Source: Chrysomallon squamiferum
Lineage: Eukaryota; Mollusca; Gastropoda; Neomphalida; Peltospiridae
DNA length: 21,500 bases
Direction of reading: 5' to 3'
Assembly (NCBI GenBank): GCA_012295275.1
Contig: CM022665.1
Location: 26,505,446 to 26,526,945, forward strand
Shown in pieces: positions 1-9,664 of the stretch. Under the pieces are notes generated by a model. It saw only the letters and a list, made by a program, of their open reading frames with translations, was not told where the DNA came from and made no database searches. The position numbers and the translations under genes were made by a program. Within the stretch, counting starts at the first letter, position 1; each line of letters opens with the position of its first letter.

Positions 1-810
1 CTTACTCTTTTTTTCTTTGTTGAGGTATACATTTACACCCAGAGTAAAACATAAAAAACACTATTTCACAAGCTGTTTCACCTCAGAATATCTTTTTTTT
101 TTTTAACTTTAATGAAAAACATAAAAAAATATTACTTGACAGGCTGAAATACCTTTAAGGTTGAATGACAGTGAGATTAAAAGATGATGTCAGCATCATA
201 TATTTTTTTTTAATTTTCATTATTTTTCTTGAAAATTCAAATAAAAATTTAAAAACATAACTTCTGAGCATTAATCAGTAAATATTTCTCTTTTTTAAAC
301 TTTTAATAATACATCTGAAAAATAGTTATAATCTCACTTTTCCTTGGTCTGTTTTCTTTGTTACTGTATCTATTTTGACCCAAGTAAAAACAAAATGGTT
401 TTATTACCAGGCTAAAGAACCCAGTGAAATTAATCTTCAGTGGGAATAGTAACTGAAACAAAATACAGTATAAAAGGCTGCGTATTTGTGAATAATTTTC
501 AAATATCAACACAGCACAATGTAAAACTGCACCAAGTCTGAAAATGTCAACTACCAAATATAACAAAATGAACTGAATAACAGTACAGTACAGTGCAATG
601 CAGAATAATATAATATGATATAATATATATTTATATGCCAAATCTATAAATCTTATTTTCTTTAGATGTTTTTTCAAAAATTTCATTTTAAACATTAAAA
701 CAACTTTTTTTTATATATACATACACAATATGATAATTTTATTACTAGATTTAGTGGAATTCACATCTAGACAATTTTTAATAAATAAAATTCAGTACAT
801 AATTACTTAC

Positions 811-900
811 ATTGACTTCTTGACTGTTAATCTCAATACAAAATGGATGTCCTGATTCTTGGACTGCCTGGAAGGTACATTCACCCAAGGGAAAAATACC
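811..900 (-). CDS. PLEKHD1: PLEKHD1 homologue, coding exon 3 (PH domain, middle; gene continues off the left edge)
   Basis: Thirty in-frame codons (protein residues 72-101) lie between an acceptor (ttttgttcag, just above 900) and a strong donor (gtaagt, just below 811). They begin GIFPLGECTF and continue to PFCIEINSQEVN. This matches the PH-domain segment of PLEKHD1 proteins, where FNIHPKG is followed by a PLGxC strand and a PxxxxIxxQ strand. Both exon ends are phase 0, so it joins the preceding exon exactly after its final Lys. The next exon, which should finish the PH domain and lead into the coiled coil, is not found between 1 and 810 and must lie beyond the window. Family function is poorly known. 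PH domains bind phosphoinositides or proteins, and the family has a long C-terminal coiled coil. Confidence 0.85.
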
Positions 901-1921
901 CTGAACAAAAATATTGATATATATATATTGGAAATAGGAAAATCTATACAAGCATACATAGATGCACATATACTTGTATATGTGAGGTGATGTTTTACTC
1001 AACAAACTTTGTTCCTTTTTAACATTAACACTCTCATACAGGTTCTTCTTCTATATGTTTTAAGTAGATAAGATAATAAACAAACTATGGAAGTAATATT
1101 TAATATATAGATATTTCCATACTGTATTTGTAATACATATTAAACAAAATAAATGAATATGTTTCGTGGCAAGACATATTAAACTCAACTACAGTCTCAG
1201 CAACCACTTACATTCTACAAATCATATATATTTACACACACACACCCCCACACACACACACGTCCTATAAGATATATGTATTAGAACTGGAAGAGATAGA
1301 TGTGCAGAATATTACTTGTTAGTTTTGTAGGCTGATAAAATTATCTATCTAGAAACAATACAGTGAATACTGCTGTAAATTATTAATGTTCTACATTTTT
1401 TCCAGTAACATTTTATTTGTAGACATAAAGTTTTATGCTTATTTTTAGTTAGGTGTAGAGTGGTTTACCAGGCTGCTAACATGTCAGGTCATCAAATACA
1501 GTAATTTTACCTGTTCGTCCTGGATTTGGGTTAGCATGTACAACTAACAGGCATATATTAATCTGTTACATAAACATATGCATGCTACTGACTTGTGGAG
1601 TTTTATACCAGGTGAAAATGGATTATTCAGAAATTAACTGCAAAATTTCTGATTAGTACTGAACAATGAATGCAAAATGCTATGACCATGCTGTCCATAC
1701 ATCCAACAGATTTCAGAAGTCTTTTATTAAAAGAATTTTTTTTAAAAGTTAACAAAATTTTTAGTAACCACACTCTGTCGTAAAGTATAATTCTAAATTT
1801 TATTGTAAATTACATAGTATTTACATGTGTTTTTGCTTATTAATTAAACAACAGCTATAGGATATTCATATAAGATTAACACACACACATACTCAGTATT
1901 ATAAATGTATCATAAATATAC
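901..1921 (-). other. Intron 2 of the PLEKHD1 homologue
   Basis: A non-coding, AT-rich interval with a canonical donor (gtatat, read on minus from 1921) and acceptor (cag before 900). It contains an imperfect (CA)n microsatellite at 1234-1261 and one member of a diverged repeat pair (1652-1702). I see no further gene. Confidence 0.75.
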
Positions 1922-2015
1922 CTTTGGATGAATATTGAAGTGCTGACGTCTATCAAATTCTTTTCTTTCACCTTCACAGTAGTAGAATAAAAACCCATCT
2001 TTTACCATGAAAAAT
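1922..2015 (-). CDS. PLEKHD1: PLEKHD1 homologue, coding exon 2 (PH domain)
   Basis: A 94-nt exon encoding residues 41-71 plus the last base of Arg40. It has an acceptor (cttgtgtttcag above 2015) and donor (gtatat below 1922). The peptide starts FFMVKDGFLFYY and ends RRQHFNIHPK. PLEKHD1 proteins have a closely similar stretch (RRFF, then FLLYYSESEKK, then FNIHPKG), and the FNIHPKG block is the most diagnostic part. The first base completes the Arg codon left open by exon 1, and the end is phase 0 with exon 3. The exact phase agreement across two introns, together with the protein match, makes the gene model secure. Confidence 0.9.
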
Positions 2016-2232
2016 CTGAAACACAAGCAAGCATCTCACTACAAGTACAGAAAAAAGGAATTAGAATTAATGTGTTATTATTTAATTTATTTTTTAAATA
2101 TGTTTATTTTGTCCACCAGTTCATACTTATAATTTAACAAAGAAAAGAATAACTGTGGCAAAATGAATATTTTAAGGTGTTTTTTGTTTTTGCTGAATTG
2201 AGTTTTCTGATGTTAAATATGCTTTAAATATC

Positions 2233-2264
<32 letters not shown>

Positions 2265-5200
2265 TAATCAGTTAAAATAAATACAATATATTTAAAATTA
2301 TCTTTCTCCTGATTATTTGATTACTACTGAAAACTGGATGCATTAAGGTAGCACCATGTTGTCCATATATTCTACTGCGTTATAAGTAACATTTTCTTGT
2401 TTGACAGGTCTTTTATTAAAACAAATTTGCAAGTTAAATAATCAGCTCTGTGCCCCTTTCTACTTTCAACCTACATATACAAAATAAACCTACTGTCTAT
2501 TCAATCCATGAACCAATGAACAAAAGTACTGTAAATAGATTTCTAATTAATGTTTGGAAAATGTTATACAGTGGCTGTTTAACTTAAATTACTACAGCAG
2601 TTTAATTACAGGTAGCTGAAGTATTAGGTGAGTCTAACATTCCAGATGAAATGTGTTTTGTTACAAAGGAAAAAATGGGGAATGCAACATTTTATATTCT
2701 TTCTCGCCATTACATTTACTAAAATGTTCTAATAATAATACCTACAAAAGCATGCAGTATATCTGGATTACCTCTTTATTTTAAGACAATGAATATTATC
2801 CTGTAACTTTACAGTTTATTTATTACATACATGTCAAAACAAATAACTGCATAAACACAATAATAAGCATGTACATTCTATTCTGACTATAGTGTCACTC
2901 TTAAGTATTCCCACTCAAGCTGTGTTAATTTTGAGTGAAATGAAATGGTGGTCAGCTAGTTATATTTATACCAGACCACCATTTAATGTCTTTTTGGAGA
3001 AGGTGCATGCTTCAAAGAGGGTTTTTTTAGGAATCTTTCCAGTACATTTGCTCCACATCTGCTGAAATTCATCAACATGGAGCACTGGATGTTTAAACTG
3101 GGGTCAAATCAATGTCCAGCATTCCAGAAAACAGAACACCTGCCTGGACTGAGATTTTTGAGAGAACACACTGCTTTAATGTTTTGTTGGTAAACATTCA
3201 ACAGAGCATATGATCAATGTGTCAGCTGGACTGTTAAGAGTTTATTTTACAAAATCCTGCTTAATACAATTACAGGAAAAACTGCACGAAGCTATAGTAG
3301 ACACAAAATGATAAATAATTTTTATTAAATTTGTTTAACAGTGAAATAAAATATATAAAATTAATTTAAAAATATATAAAAAGTATGAAATAAGTACCAG
3401 TACTGACATTACACACACACACACATATGTATGTACCATATTAATTTCTATTTGCATTCAATTGTCATAATCAAAAATAATATTTGAAAATATTTAAATT
3501 TAATTGAATATGCAATAACAAGTAGTACAGCTTGGTGTCAATAGAGAACATAAATAATAAAATTATCATGAAAGTCAATGCTTATAACTGTTATTTATCT
3601 TCTTCTGTGAATACATCGTTATCAAATGTAAATTATTAAATAAATTTCTGTTAAAGAAACCAGAAGTAGAGAGGAAAATATTAAATAGATAAATGTTCTG
3701 AATGAGCAAAGCAAGAAGAAATAACAAATTTTAACTGACATTAGATTAGTTAACATGTATGTATGTATGTATACACCGACACACACACTAGTTAATCTCA
3801 TGTCAATAAAATTTCTATATAAAAAACAAACTCTAAATACCCTAGTTACCTTTGTAGCTACTGTTTAAAATAAAGACAGAAGATATTGGGAAATTGTTTA
3901 AATATTATATTTAAAATGTTTATTGAAAACATATCTACAAAATTTATAATTGAAAAAAAAGACACAAATATATAAAAGAAGGAACACAACATAATCATGA
4001 CTATCATATTTAATCTAAATGGTGTGGTTTTTTTTGGGGGGGGGGGTTATTGTTGTTTTTTAACAAATAAAGAATAAAAGATATTTTCAATAAACACATT
4101 TAGTTCCAGAGTTCAGTTTCATTAAAGTTCTGTTATTTTTCTTTTTATTTCTTTCAGAAATTACTTTTTACAACCTTTGTCCTTTGTTATTCTAATATTT
4201 TACAAATGAAATAGATGTCACACTGACTTTAAACAGATGAAAAAGTGCACAATCGAAAGTTGAATATATTCACTTTTAATAAATGTTTTAACAATTTTCA
4301 CATTTTCTTTTTTTATAATGAATTTGAGGCAAACAAAATGCCAGTGTCTACCTTTTAGATAAAAAAAACAAATATAGTGTTTATTTAAGAGTGTATTCAT
4401 TTTCATCAGTGAACAACAAGGAAGTACTATTAACTTCCTTGGTGCACAAATAACTTGACCCACAAAAACGCTGGGATATGCATTATTAAGATAAGAAAAC
4501 TACAGAATATTTTTTATTTAAAAATTTAAGTTTTTGTTTTGTTTGTTTTTTCCCCCAAATTTTATTATTTCAGATTTATTTTTAAGTTATATAGTACACA
4601 ATTATATAGAATGTTTTAGTGTTATACTTCAGTTATATATAAAACCAAACCTGTGCATACAAATACTATCAGTAATTATAAACAGTAATCTTCCACAACA
4701 ATATTTTTGTTAAAAACAAAACAGAAGTTGAGTATAACGTGACATAATGGTTATACAGACCATGACCAGTGTAATGTAGTAACAACATGTGATGCAAAAA
4801 CAAAATTCAGTTTAACATTATTTTTTTGTTTATGTCATGATGTAATTTATTAATTAAGTTTGCAAAAATATTTTATTACTACTGGCTATTATTATAATTA
4901 TGACAAAGTGCACTGTGATAATCATTAAATCATAACACCTTTTGTAATATCTCTGTTAATCAGAACATCCTGTTGTTTTAATGAAATGTTAGCTTTCAAC
5001 CATTCAACACATATTTTAACATGATGATTAACACATTATTTAGCCTTTGAATAATGTCAAACAAAAATTAAAGGTTTGGTTCCTGTTTTTATTAGATCAG
5101 GTTTGAGATCAGTTATATTTATAGTTATAGTACTTGAAAATATATCACACTGTCAGTTTTCTTTTGTATTTCCCACTCCAACCAGTATTAACACAATATA

Positions 5201-5724
5201 CAAACTTTATAGTTTTTAAAGAAAACTGAAAAGTAAGAATATCAAAAAGTTCTCATACACAAACAATATAATTATATAAGCAACAGTTGAGGGGGGACAT
5301 TATTCAGCAGTTTAATGTGAGTTTCTTAATAACTATTTTCTTCTTCTTTTTAATTTTTTTTTTTTTTTTTTTTTTTTAAATGCAATTTATAATAGTATTT
5401 GTAAAAAGTTAACAGCATCAAACATTATGATGGTATGAATTACATATATAATCTTCATGACATGAAAATCTGTAGACATGGTCACGATTGTGTTCATTGA
5501 ATTCTGCATATATTTCCTACAAGTTGTTAAAAAAGTATGCTATGGTCATAATCATGATAATGGTGTGAATTTATGAGGGATCAAATATGCGTTTGATTTA
5601 TATATTTCTTCACCTATCATCAAAACCTTGCAAAAGCACACATACACTACATACGATACGATGGATTTCTGTTTATAGCACTGAGGACAATATATAGCTG
5701 AATATGATGTATCTGTACACTTAC
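2016..5724 (-). other. Intron 1 of the PLEKHD1 homologue (about 3.7 kb)
   Basis: A large AT-rich first intron bounded by gtaagt (read on minus from 5724) and ...tttcag (2016). It holds an A28 run (2233-2260), a T24 run (5354-5377), a G11 run (4036-4046), short (CA)n and (GTAT)n repeats near 3411 and 3755, and a GC-richer patch with a hairpin near 2905-3190 (listed separately). Long open frames in it look like chance; none has coding features I trust. Confidence 0.7.
2943..3190 (+). repeat. Hairpin plus GC-richer patch with a 68-codon open frame; possible mobile-element relic
   Basis: A perfect 11-bp inverted repeat (AAATGGTGGTC at 2943-2953, GACCACCATTT at 2974-2984) encloses a 20-nt loop. 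A smaller 7-bp inverted repeat (CACTCAA/TTGAGTG, 2912-2937) lies just upstream. Immediately after the hairpin a plus-strand frame stays open from 2987 to 3190 and stops with TAA at 3191. Base composition is visibly less AT-rich than the surrounding intron. I do not recognise the translated product or a known element, there are no target-site duplications I can identify, and the frame may be chance. Confidence 0.3.
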
Positions 5725-5843
5725 CTTCTTGCCCACTTGCTCGACTTGTGTCCAAAAGGTCTTTTACACAGACTTCCATAAATTTGTATTCTTGACGCCC
5801 AATCTCCTCGTTTACACTGAACTTCTGGCATATTGTTGTTCAT
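5725..5843 (-). CDS. PLEKHD1: PLEKHD1 homologue, first coding exon (start codon to PH domain strand 1)
   Basis: Starts at the ATG read from 5843. An in-frame TAA lies 36 bases upstream (5879-5877), so this is the first possible Met; a second in-frame Met is at residue 5. It encodes 39 codons plus two bases of Arg40 and ends at a strong donor (gtaagtgtac). Residues 18-40 read RIQIYGSLCKRPFG then HKSSKWARR, matching the start of the PLEKHD1 PH domain (VQLYGVLWKRPFG, then SAKWSRR). The N-terminal leader (about 18 residues before the domain) is shorter than in human PLEKHD1. Cys26 stands where the human protein has Trp. Another reading frame in this exon also has an ATG and is open through the donor, but it carries no family similarity. 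Confidence 0.9.
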
Positions 5844-6206
5844 GTCAATAACAGCATTTCCAACAACTATTTTAAATTAGTCATAATACCATATCGCAAC
5901 TTGAACTCCGTGTTTAGACAAACTGGCGTATCCTATCCAGACTGGATACTAAACCTTTCACTTCCCTGTTGCTTTTTTACCTAAGGACCGATTTACAAAT
6001 ATACTACGCCAATTTGTAACGAATGTGCCAGTCACTGATTTTATTTCGTTTCGTTTGTGTTTTATTTTTATTTAAGTTATTAAGTAACTAAGTATGTAAA
6101 TAAGTAAGTAAATAAATAAATAAATAAATAAAACTTAAGTATTATTTCATTCTTCTTATAACTGAAATAGCAACAACAACAATAACAATAACAATAAGTG
6201 AATAAC

Positions 6207-6237
<31 letters not shown>

Positions 6238-6890
6238 TGTTACCTTTACATCTAAATATTACAATTGAAGAGAAAAATGGTAACATGAACTTAATCACAT
6301 TTCTAATAATCCTTTCCGAATAATTCTGGAGCACTTTTGTATTTTTACACAATAAGTCGATATATAGATTTATTTGATTAAAAAATAATTTTAATTTATG
6401 TGCAGACATGAAAGTCGAAATATATCAGTTTTATTTATTTCTCGCATACAATATGATCACAGTTAATTGTTTTGCAAATGAATATAATTCAGTTAAATTA
6501 TAAACCGAAATTATTTTTGTAATACTGTTTTGCTTTCTCATTATTATTTTAAGACAAAGGTACATACGTAGTTAAGTAATATAATATTTTTTGTAACATA
6601 ATTATAATACATTAAATACTCATATTTAATTTCGAACTCACGTTATCTTTATTCATTAGTTTCCTTTTTCTAAAATAAACATTAGGTGATAAAATATATT
6701 TTTATAAGAATTTTTTGAAGTATTAACATCATCATCGAAGCAAAATTAAATAAATATAATAATAAATAAAAACACAAAAAACCCACAAACAAACAAAACA
6801 AAACCGACTGATAAAATATTTTTACCCATTTGTAAATCAAATATCTATTAAGAATTGCTTGGTTTAGGGTCAGTTTTCATGATTCGGATT
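5844..6890. other. Intergenic region upstream of the PLEKHD1 homologue
   Basis: Presumably contains the PLEKHD1 leader and promoter, though no TATA or initiator element can be fixed. The interval 5900-6060 is somewhat richer in GC than its surroundings. The middle part holds tetranucleotide and trinucleotide microsatellites (6098-6236). Nothing coding is supported; the long minus-strand frame over 6080-6409 is produced by the microsatellite. Confidence 0.6.
6098..6236. repeat. Microsatellite cluster: (TAAG/TAAA)n then (AAC/AAT)n
   Basis: Tetranucleotide repeats of the TAAG/AAAT type run over 6098-6132. After about 40 bases of ordinary sequence, AAC units grade into pure AAT units over 6171-6236. 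Confidence 0.95.
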
Positions 6891-6899
6891 TCGACCTGT

Positions 6900-7012
6900 A
6901 AAGTGTGGTCATATGTAAAACAAGCTTTGAGTGAAAAGTGCGTCTGAGTCGTCGGCGCCTTTGTGTTCATTTCAGAAATTTCAGAAATTTTGAAAGAAAA
7001 TCGACGATTTTA
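6900..7012 (+). promoter_or_regulatory. Candidate promoter/non-coding leader exon for deacetylase copy 1
   Basis: This stretch is markedly richer in GC and CpG than the flanks (for example gagtcgtcggcgcc) and ends at a consensus-quality donor, gtgagt, at 7013-7018. It contains no useful start codon: the ATG at 6914 is followed directly by TAA. A splice from 7012 to the acceptor before 9636 would give an untranslated leader for the deacetylase gene. Transcription and splicing are inferred, not seen. Confidence 0.35.
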
Positions 7013-7103
7013 GTGAGTTAAAGATAGGATACATTTATAATATTATGTCTTATTTGATATTACACATGTTTCTTTTGTATTTTTCAGTGATTGTTGCAAT
7101 TAG

Positions 7104-7281
7104 ATGCCGAATTTGAAGCCTTTTCAGAGAATTTTTTTTTTTCAAATAACACGACTAGTCAGCGAATATTAGAATGCTTAACACTTTTTATTCCAAAAGA
7201 TAAATATGTGAAAATTGTATGTGAAGCTTACAATATAATATCAACATTTAAATACGCAAATAGCGTTTTAGATAAACAGGT
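7104..7281 (+). other. Unidentified exon-like open frame
   Basis: A plus-strand frame is open from 7091 to the stop at 7313. It is preceded by an acceptor-like tract (cttttgtatttttcag, ending 7087) and contains a donor-like CAG|gtaaaa at 7281/7282. A second possible acceptor is at 7103. The peptide over this span (for example DAEFEAFSEN, KYVKIVCEAY, ANSVLDKQ) looks protein-like but contains no Met, and its frame has a TGA just upstream. A phase-0 acceptor at 7873 could supply a short terminal piece stopping at 7909. I do not recognise the product, and ORFs this long are expected by chance at this base composition. Confidence 0.25.
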
Positions 7282-7312
7282 AAAAAAAATAAATAATAAT
7301 GCATCGTTTTAG

Positions 7313-8241
7313 ACTGGTCACTACTATTCCAGAACTAGCGCCTAATCTTTGTAGACTAGTGTTCTAGGCTTTCAAATCCTTTGTCAGGTTTGCCATTAAG
7401 GAGAATTTGTAATAGGTTAACAGTTTCTTGAAAATAGTATGCATGCCTTCTGTGAAATATATTGTACATCAGTTGACAACTTAATATTACATTTGATAAT
7501 ACATTTGATGGTATTTTAAAAGCTAACCATTAAACTTGATTAAGAATATGCCTATTGAGACATGGTCAGTTCAGCACTGGAACATCAAAATATCATGGCA
7601 GACCAGAATCCATGAAGCTTAATGACATATTTGAGAATGAATTGACTTATTCTTCTTAAATTACTTGTATATCTTACATAAGAATGATGAAAAAAGATGT
7701 CCCTAATGTTACATTTGTAATTTTCATCCATAACTGTCTTGAGTCTGATCACTTGAGATTTCAAAATCATAAAAATGGCCATTTGTTTACAAATCGAACA
7801 AGAACATGCTGTTGTATTCAGTAATGATTTAATTTTTATAGGTCATTCAACAAAATTTTGTTTTACTTTTCAGGGTTTGGTTTTGTCCATAAAAAATGTT
7901 GAAATGTAGCAGTTTTCAGCCACACACCTTTATTGTCTTCAACAGTGTTTAATTTGACAAAAATAAGCACTTATTTATGGATTTGAAATAGCTGTTATGT
8001 CCTTAATTTGAAATAGCTGTTACGTCCATGGCTGTGTTCTGAACCCTCAATTTTATAAATATTGCTATTGTTTTTCTAACTTTATCTCTCATGTTGTTTG
8101 GTTGACTAATTCATGGGATACATTTTATATAAATTAACTATCACACTTCAATACTTCATCTTTTCACCAGATATTAAAGATGAAAGTATCGAAATGAGAA
8201 AAAAGTCCCTGCTTTCTAAACTGATACCGAAATCAAAATTT
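7313..8241. other. Non-coding interval
   Basis: AT-rich sequence with no supported gene. The minus-strand frame at 7585-7782 has no recognisable features and no convincing splice context. Confidence 0.5.
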
Positions 8242-8247
8242 TTTATT
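8242..8247 (-). promoter_or_regulatory. Candidate polyadenylation signal for the minus-strand unidentified gene
   Basis: AATAAA on the minus strand, about 170 nt beyond the stop codon of the proposed terminal exon at 8415-8463. It is the first canonical hexamer after that stop. Such hexamers are common by chance in AT-rich DNA. Confidence 0.3.
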
Positions 8248-8414
8248 TGTTTACAAAATATCATTAGAATATATTAAATATTAAGCCTACTAAAAAACAA
8301 CAGTAAAGGCATAATGGTATAAAATTAATGCCTTAATTCCAAAATTAAATTTAAAACTTGTACAACTGTATTAAATAAATATTGTGATGTACTTATTTGT
8401 ATCAAAGAAAACTG

Positions 8415-8463
8415 TTAATCCACTGGCGATGCATAGATGTTCAGAAGCCATACCTGAGTGTAT
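8415..8463 (-). CDS. Unidentified minus-strand gene, proposed terminal exon
   Basis: After a good acceptor (ttatatccctgtcttcag, above 8463) one base plus 15 sense codons and TAA fit the open phase left by the exon at 12609-12702, completing an Arg codon and adding YTQVWLLNIYASPVD. It is the weakest of the four pieces, because a different minus-strand frame through the same bases is open for 51 codons (stop near 8371). Its support is the phase match, the strong acceptor and a downstream AATAAA. Other exons could intervene. Confidence 0.35.
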
Positions 8464-9635
8464 CTGAAGACAGGGATATAATTTTAGTTCAGTAAATGGA
8501 AGACACATTTTATAAGTAGAAAATCAAAGGAGAAGCTAGATGCAGTAACTTTGGGACCAAAACATTTCAAAATTGTTAATTTAAAATGTGCCTATAGCAG
8601 AACATTTTTTAGAAAGCAAATCTGTCTGCTCTGTGATGCTGTTTGTGATAACATCACAACTACTAAAAAATGGTGGTTTTTTCTAATTCAAAATTGTGTT
8701 TTTGAGGAATTTATTTAAATTCTTAATAATGAAATGATTTAATTCAGTAATAAATGTTCAAACTACATAATTTAATATTTACTTCCAAAACAGTTTGTGG
8801 TGTTTTTTTGTGACAGTATCCAAAAAGTAGATGCATAATGTAGATCTTATCATTTCATGATTCATGCAGCATTTCACATGAAGTAACAAACTGCAGCCAA
8901 TTCTGTAAAATAAAAGAATAAAAATGTAGTAAATAATAAAAACCATCAAAAGCAACAACTGAATAACATACTAAAATATATCCTGCGTTTTTTATTTTTT
9001 AAACTTTTTTTTTTTCATCTCCATTTGGCACTGTTCAGATGTATTTTTAACAATGTTTATTGTAATAGTAGAAGCAGAAATTTTATCAGTCAGAAATTAA
9101 GGTTGGGTTAGATTTTGAAAACATCATTGGCAGATTTCAACTACTAAAAGTGACATACTAAACAAATGTAATGTTAAACAATTGTCACGATTGAAACCAT
9201 CATTAACTAATGGGAGGTAACTGTTGAAACTCCAATATCAAAAACATTTTATTTAATCTTGTAATTCACATGACATGACTTAAAAGAAATAAATACAAAT
9301 TTTAGTGATAATTTCAAAGATAATTCTTGACCAAGTTAATTTTATCCTGATATGGAACCAAAAATGCACTTGAATGTTTTCCAGATATTTCATATATTCA
9401 ACACATGTTTTGGATGTTTTTTATATATTTAGTTTAAGAATTTAAAATCTGTTACTTTTTTCTTTCTTTTTTCAAATTAACAGTAGTATTAATATTTGAG
9501 TTTATGTGTGTTGCTATGTGTGCTCTGATTAAGTTTTGTTTTATTAAGCTTTATCTAATTTTAAAAATAGTTTTACTTATTGAAGGATTCTTCTGCAATC
9601 ACGTGTATTTTATTTAATTTCTTTTTTTATTTAAG
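8464..9635. other. Non-coding interval upstream of deacetylase copy 1
   Basis: AT-rich sequence ending in a pyrimidine-rich acceptor-like site. It would be the leader intron of copy 1 on the plus strand and, if the minus-strand gene is real, part of that gene's last intron. No ORF of interest is seen. Confidence 0.5.
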
Positions 9636-9664
9636 ATTTTGAACACTTCATCTGAGATTTCAAA
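9618..9664 (+). promoter_or_regulatory. Leader splice acceptor and 5'UTR of deacetylase copy 1
   Basis: A pyrimidine tract (tttctttttttatttaag) ends in AG at 9634-9635, followed by a 29-nt leader and the ATG, which has A at -3. The first 15 leader bases (ATTTTGAACACTTCA) match copy 2's ATTTTGGAAAGTTCA at 12 of 15 positions. Copy 2 also has an AG directly before that block. The shared position and sequence support a real leader exon boundary. Confidence 0.5.

Noticed and set aside
303-695. 130-codon minus-strand frame rich in Leu, Ile, Tyr and Phe
   Set aside because: Composition is that of translated AT-rich DNA. It is not the missing PH-domain exon of the PLEKHD1 homologue, which should follow on this strand.
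5552-5779. 75-codon minus-strand frame starting with an ATG inside PLEKHD1 exon 1
   Set aside because: It is in a different frame from the PH-domain coding frame and runs through the splice donor into the intron.
6080-6409. 109-codon minus-strand frame with long Leu and Tyr/Cys runs
   Set aside because: Translation of the AAT/AAC and TAAA microsatellites.
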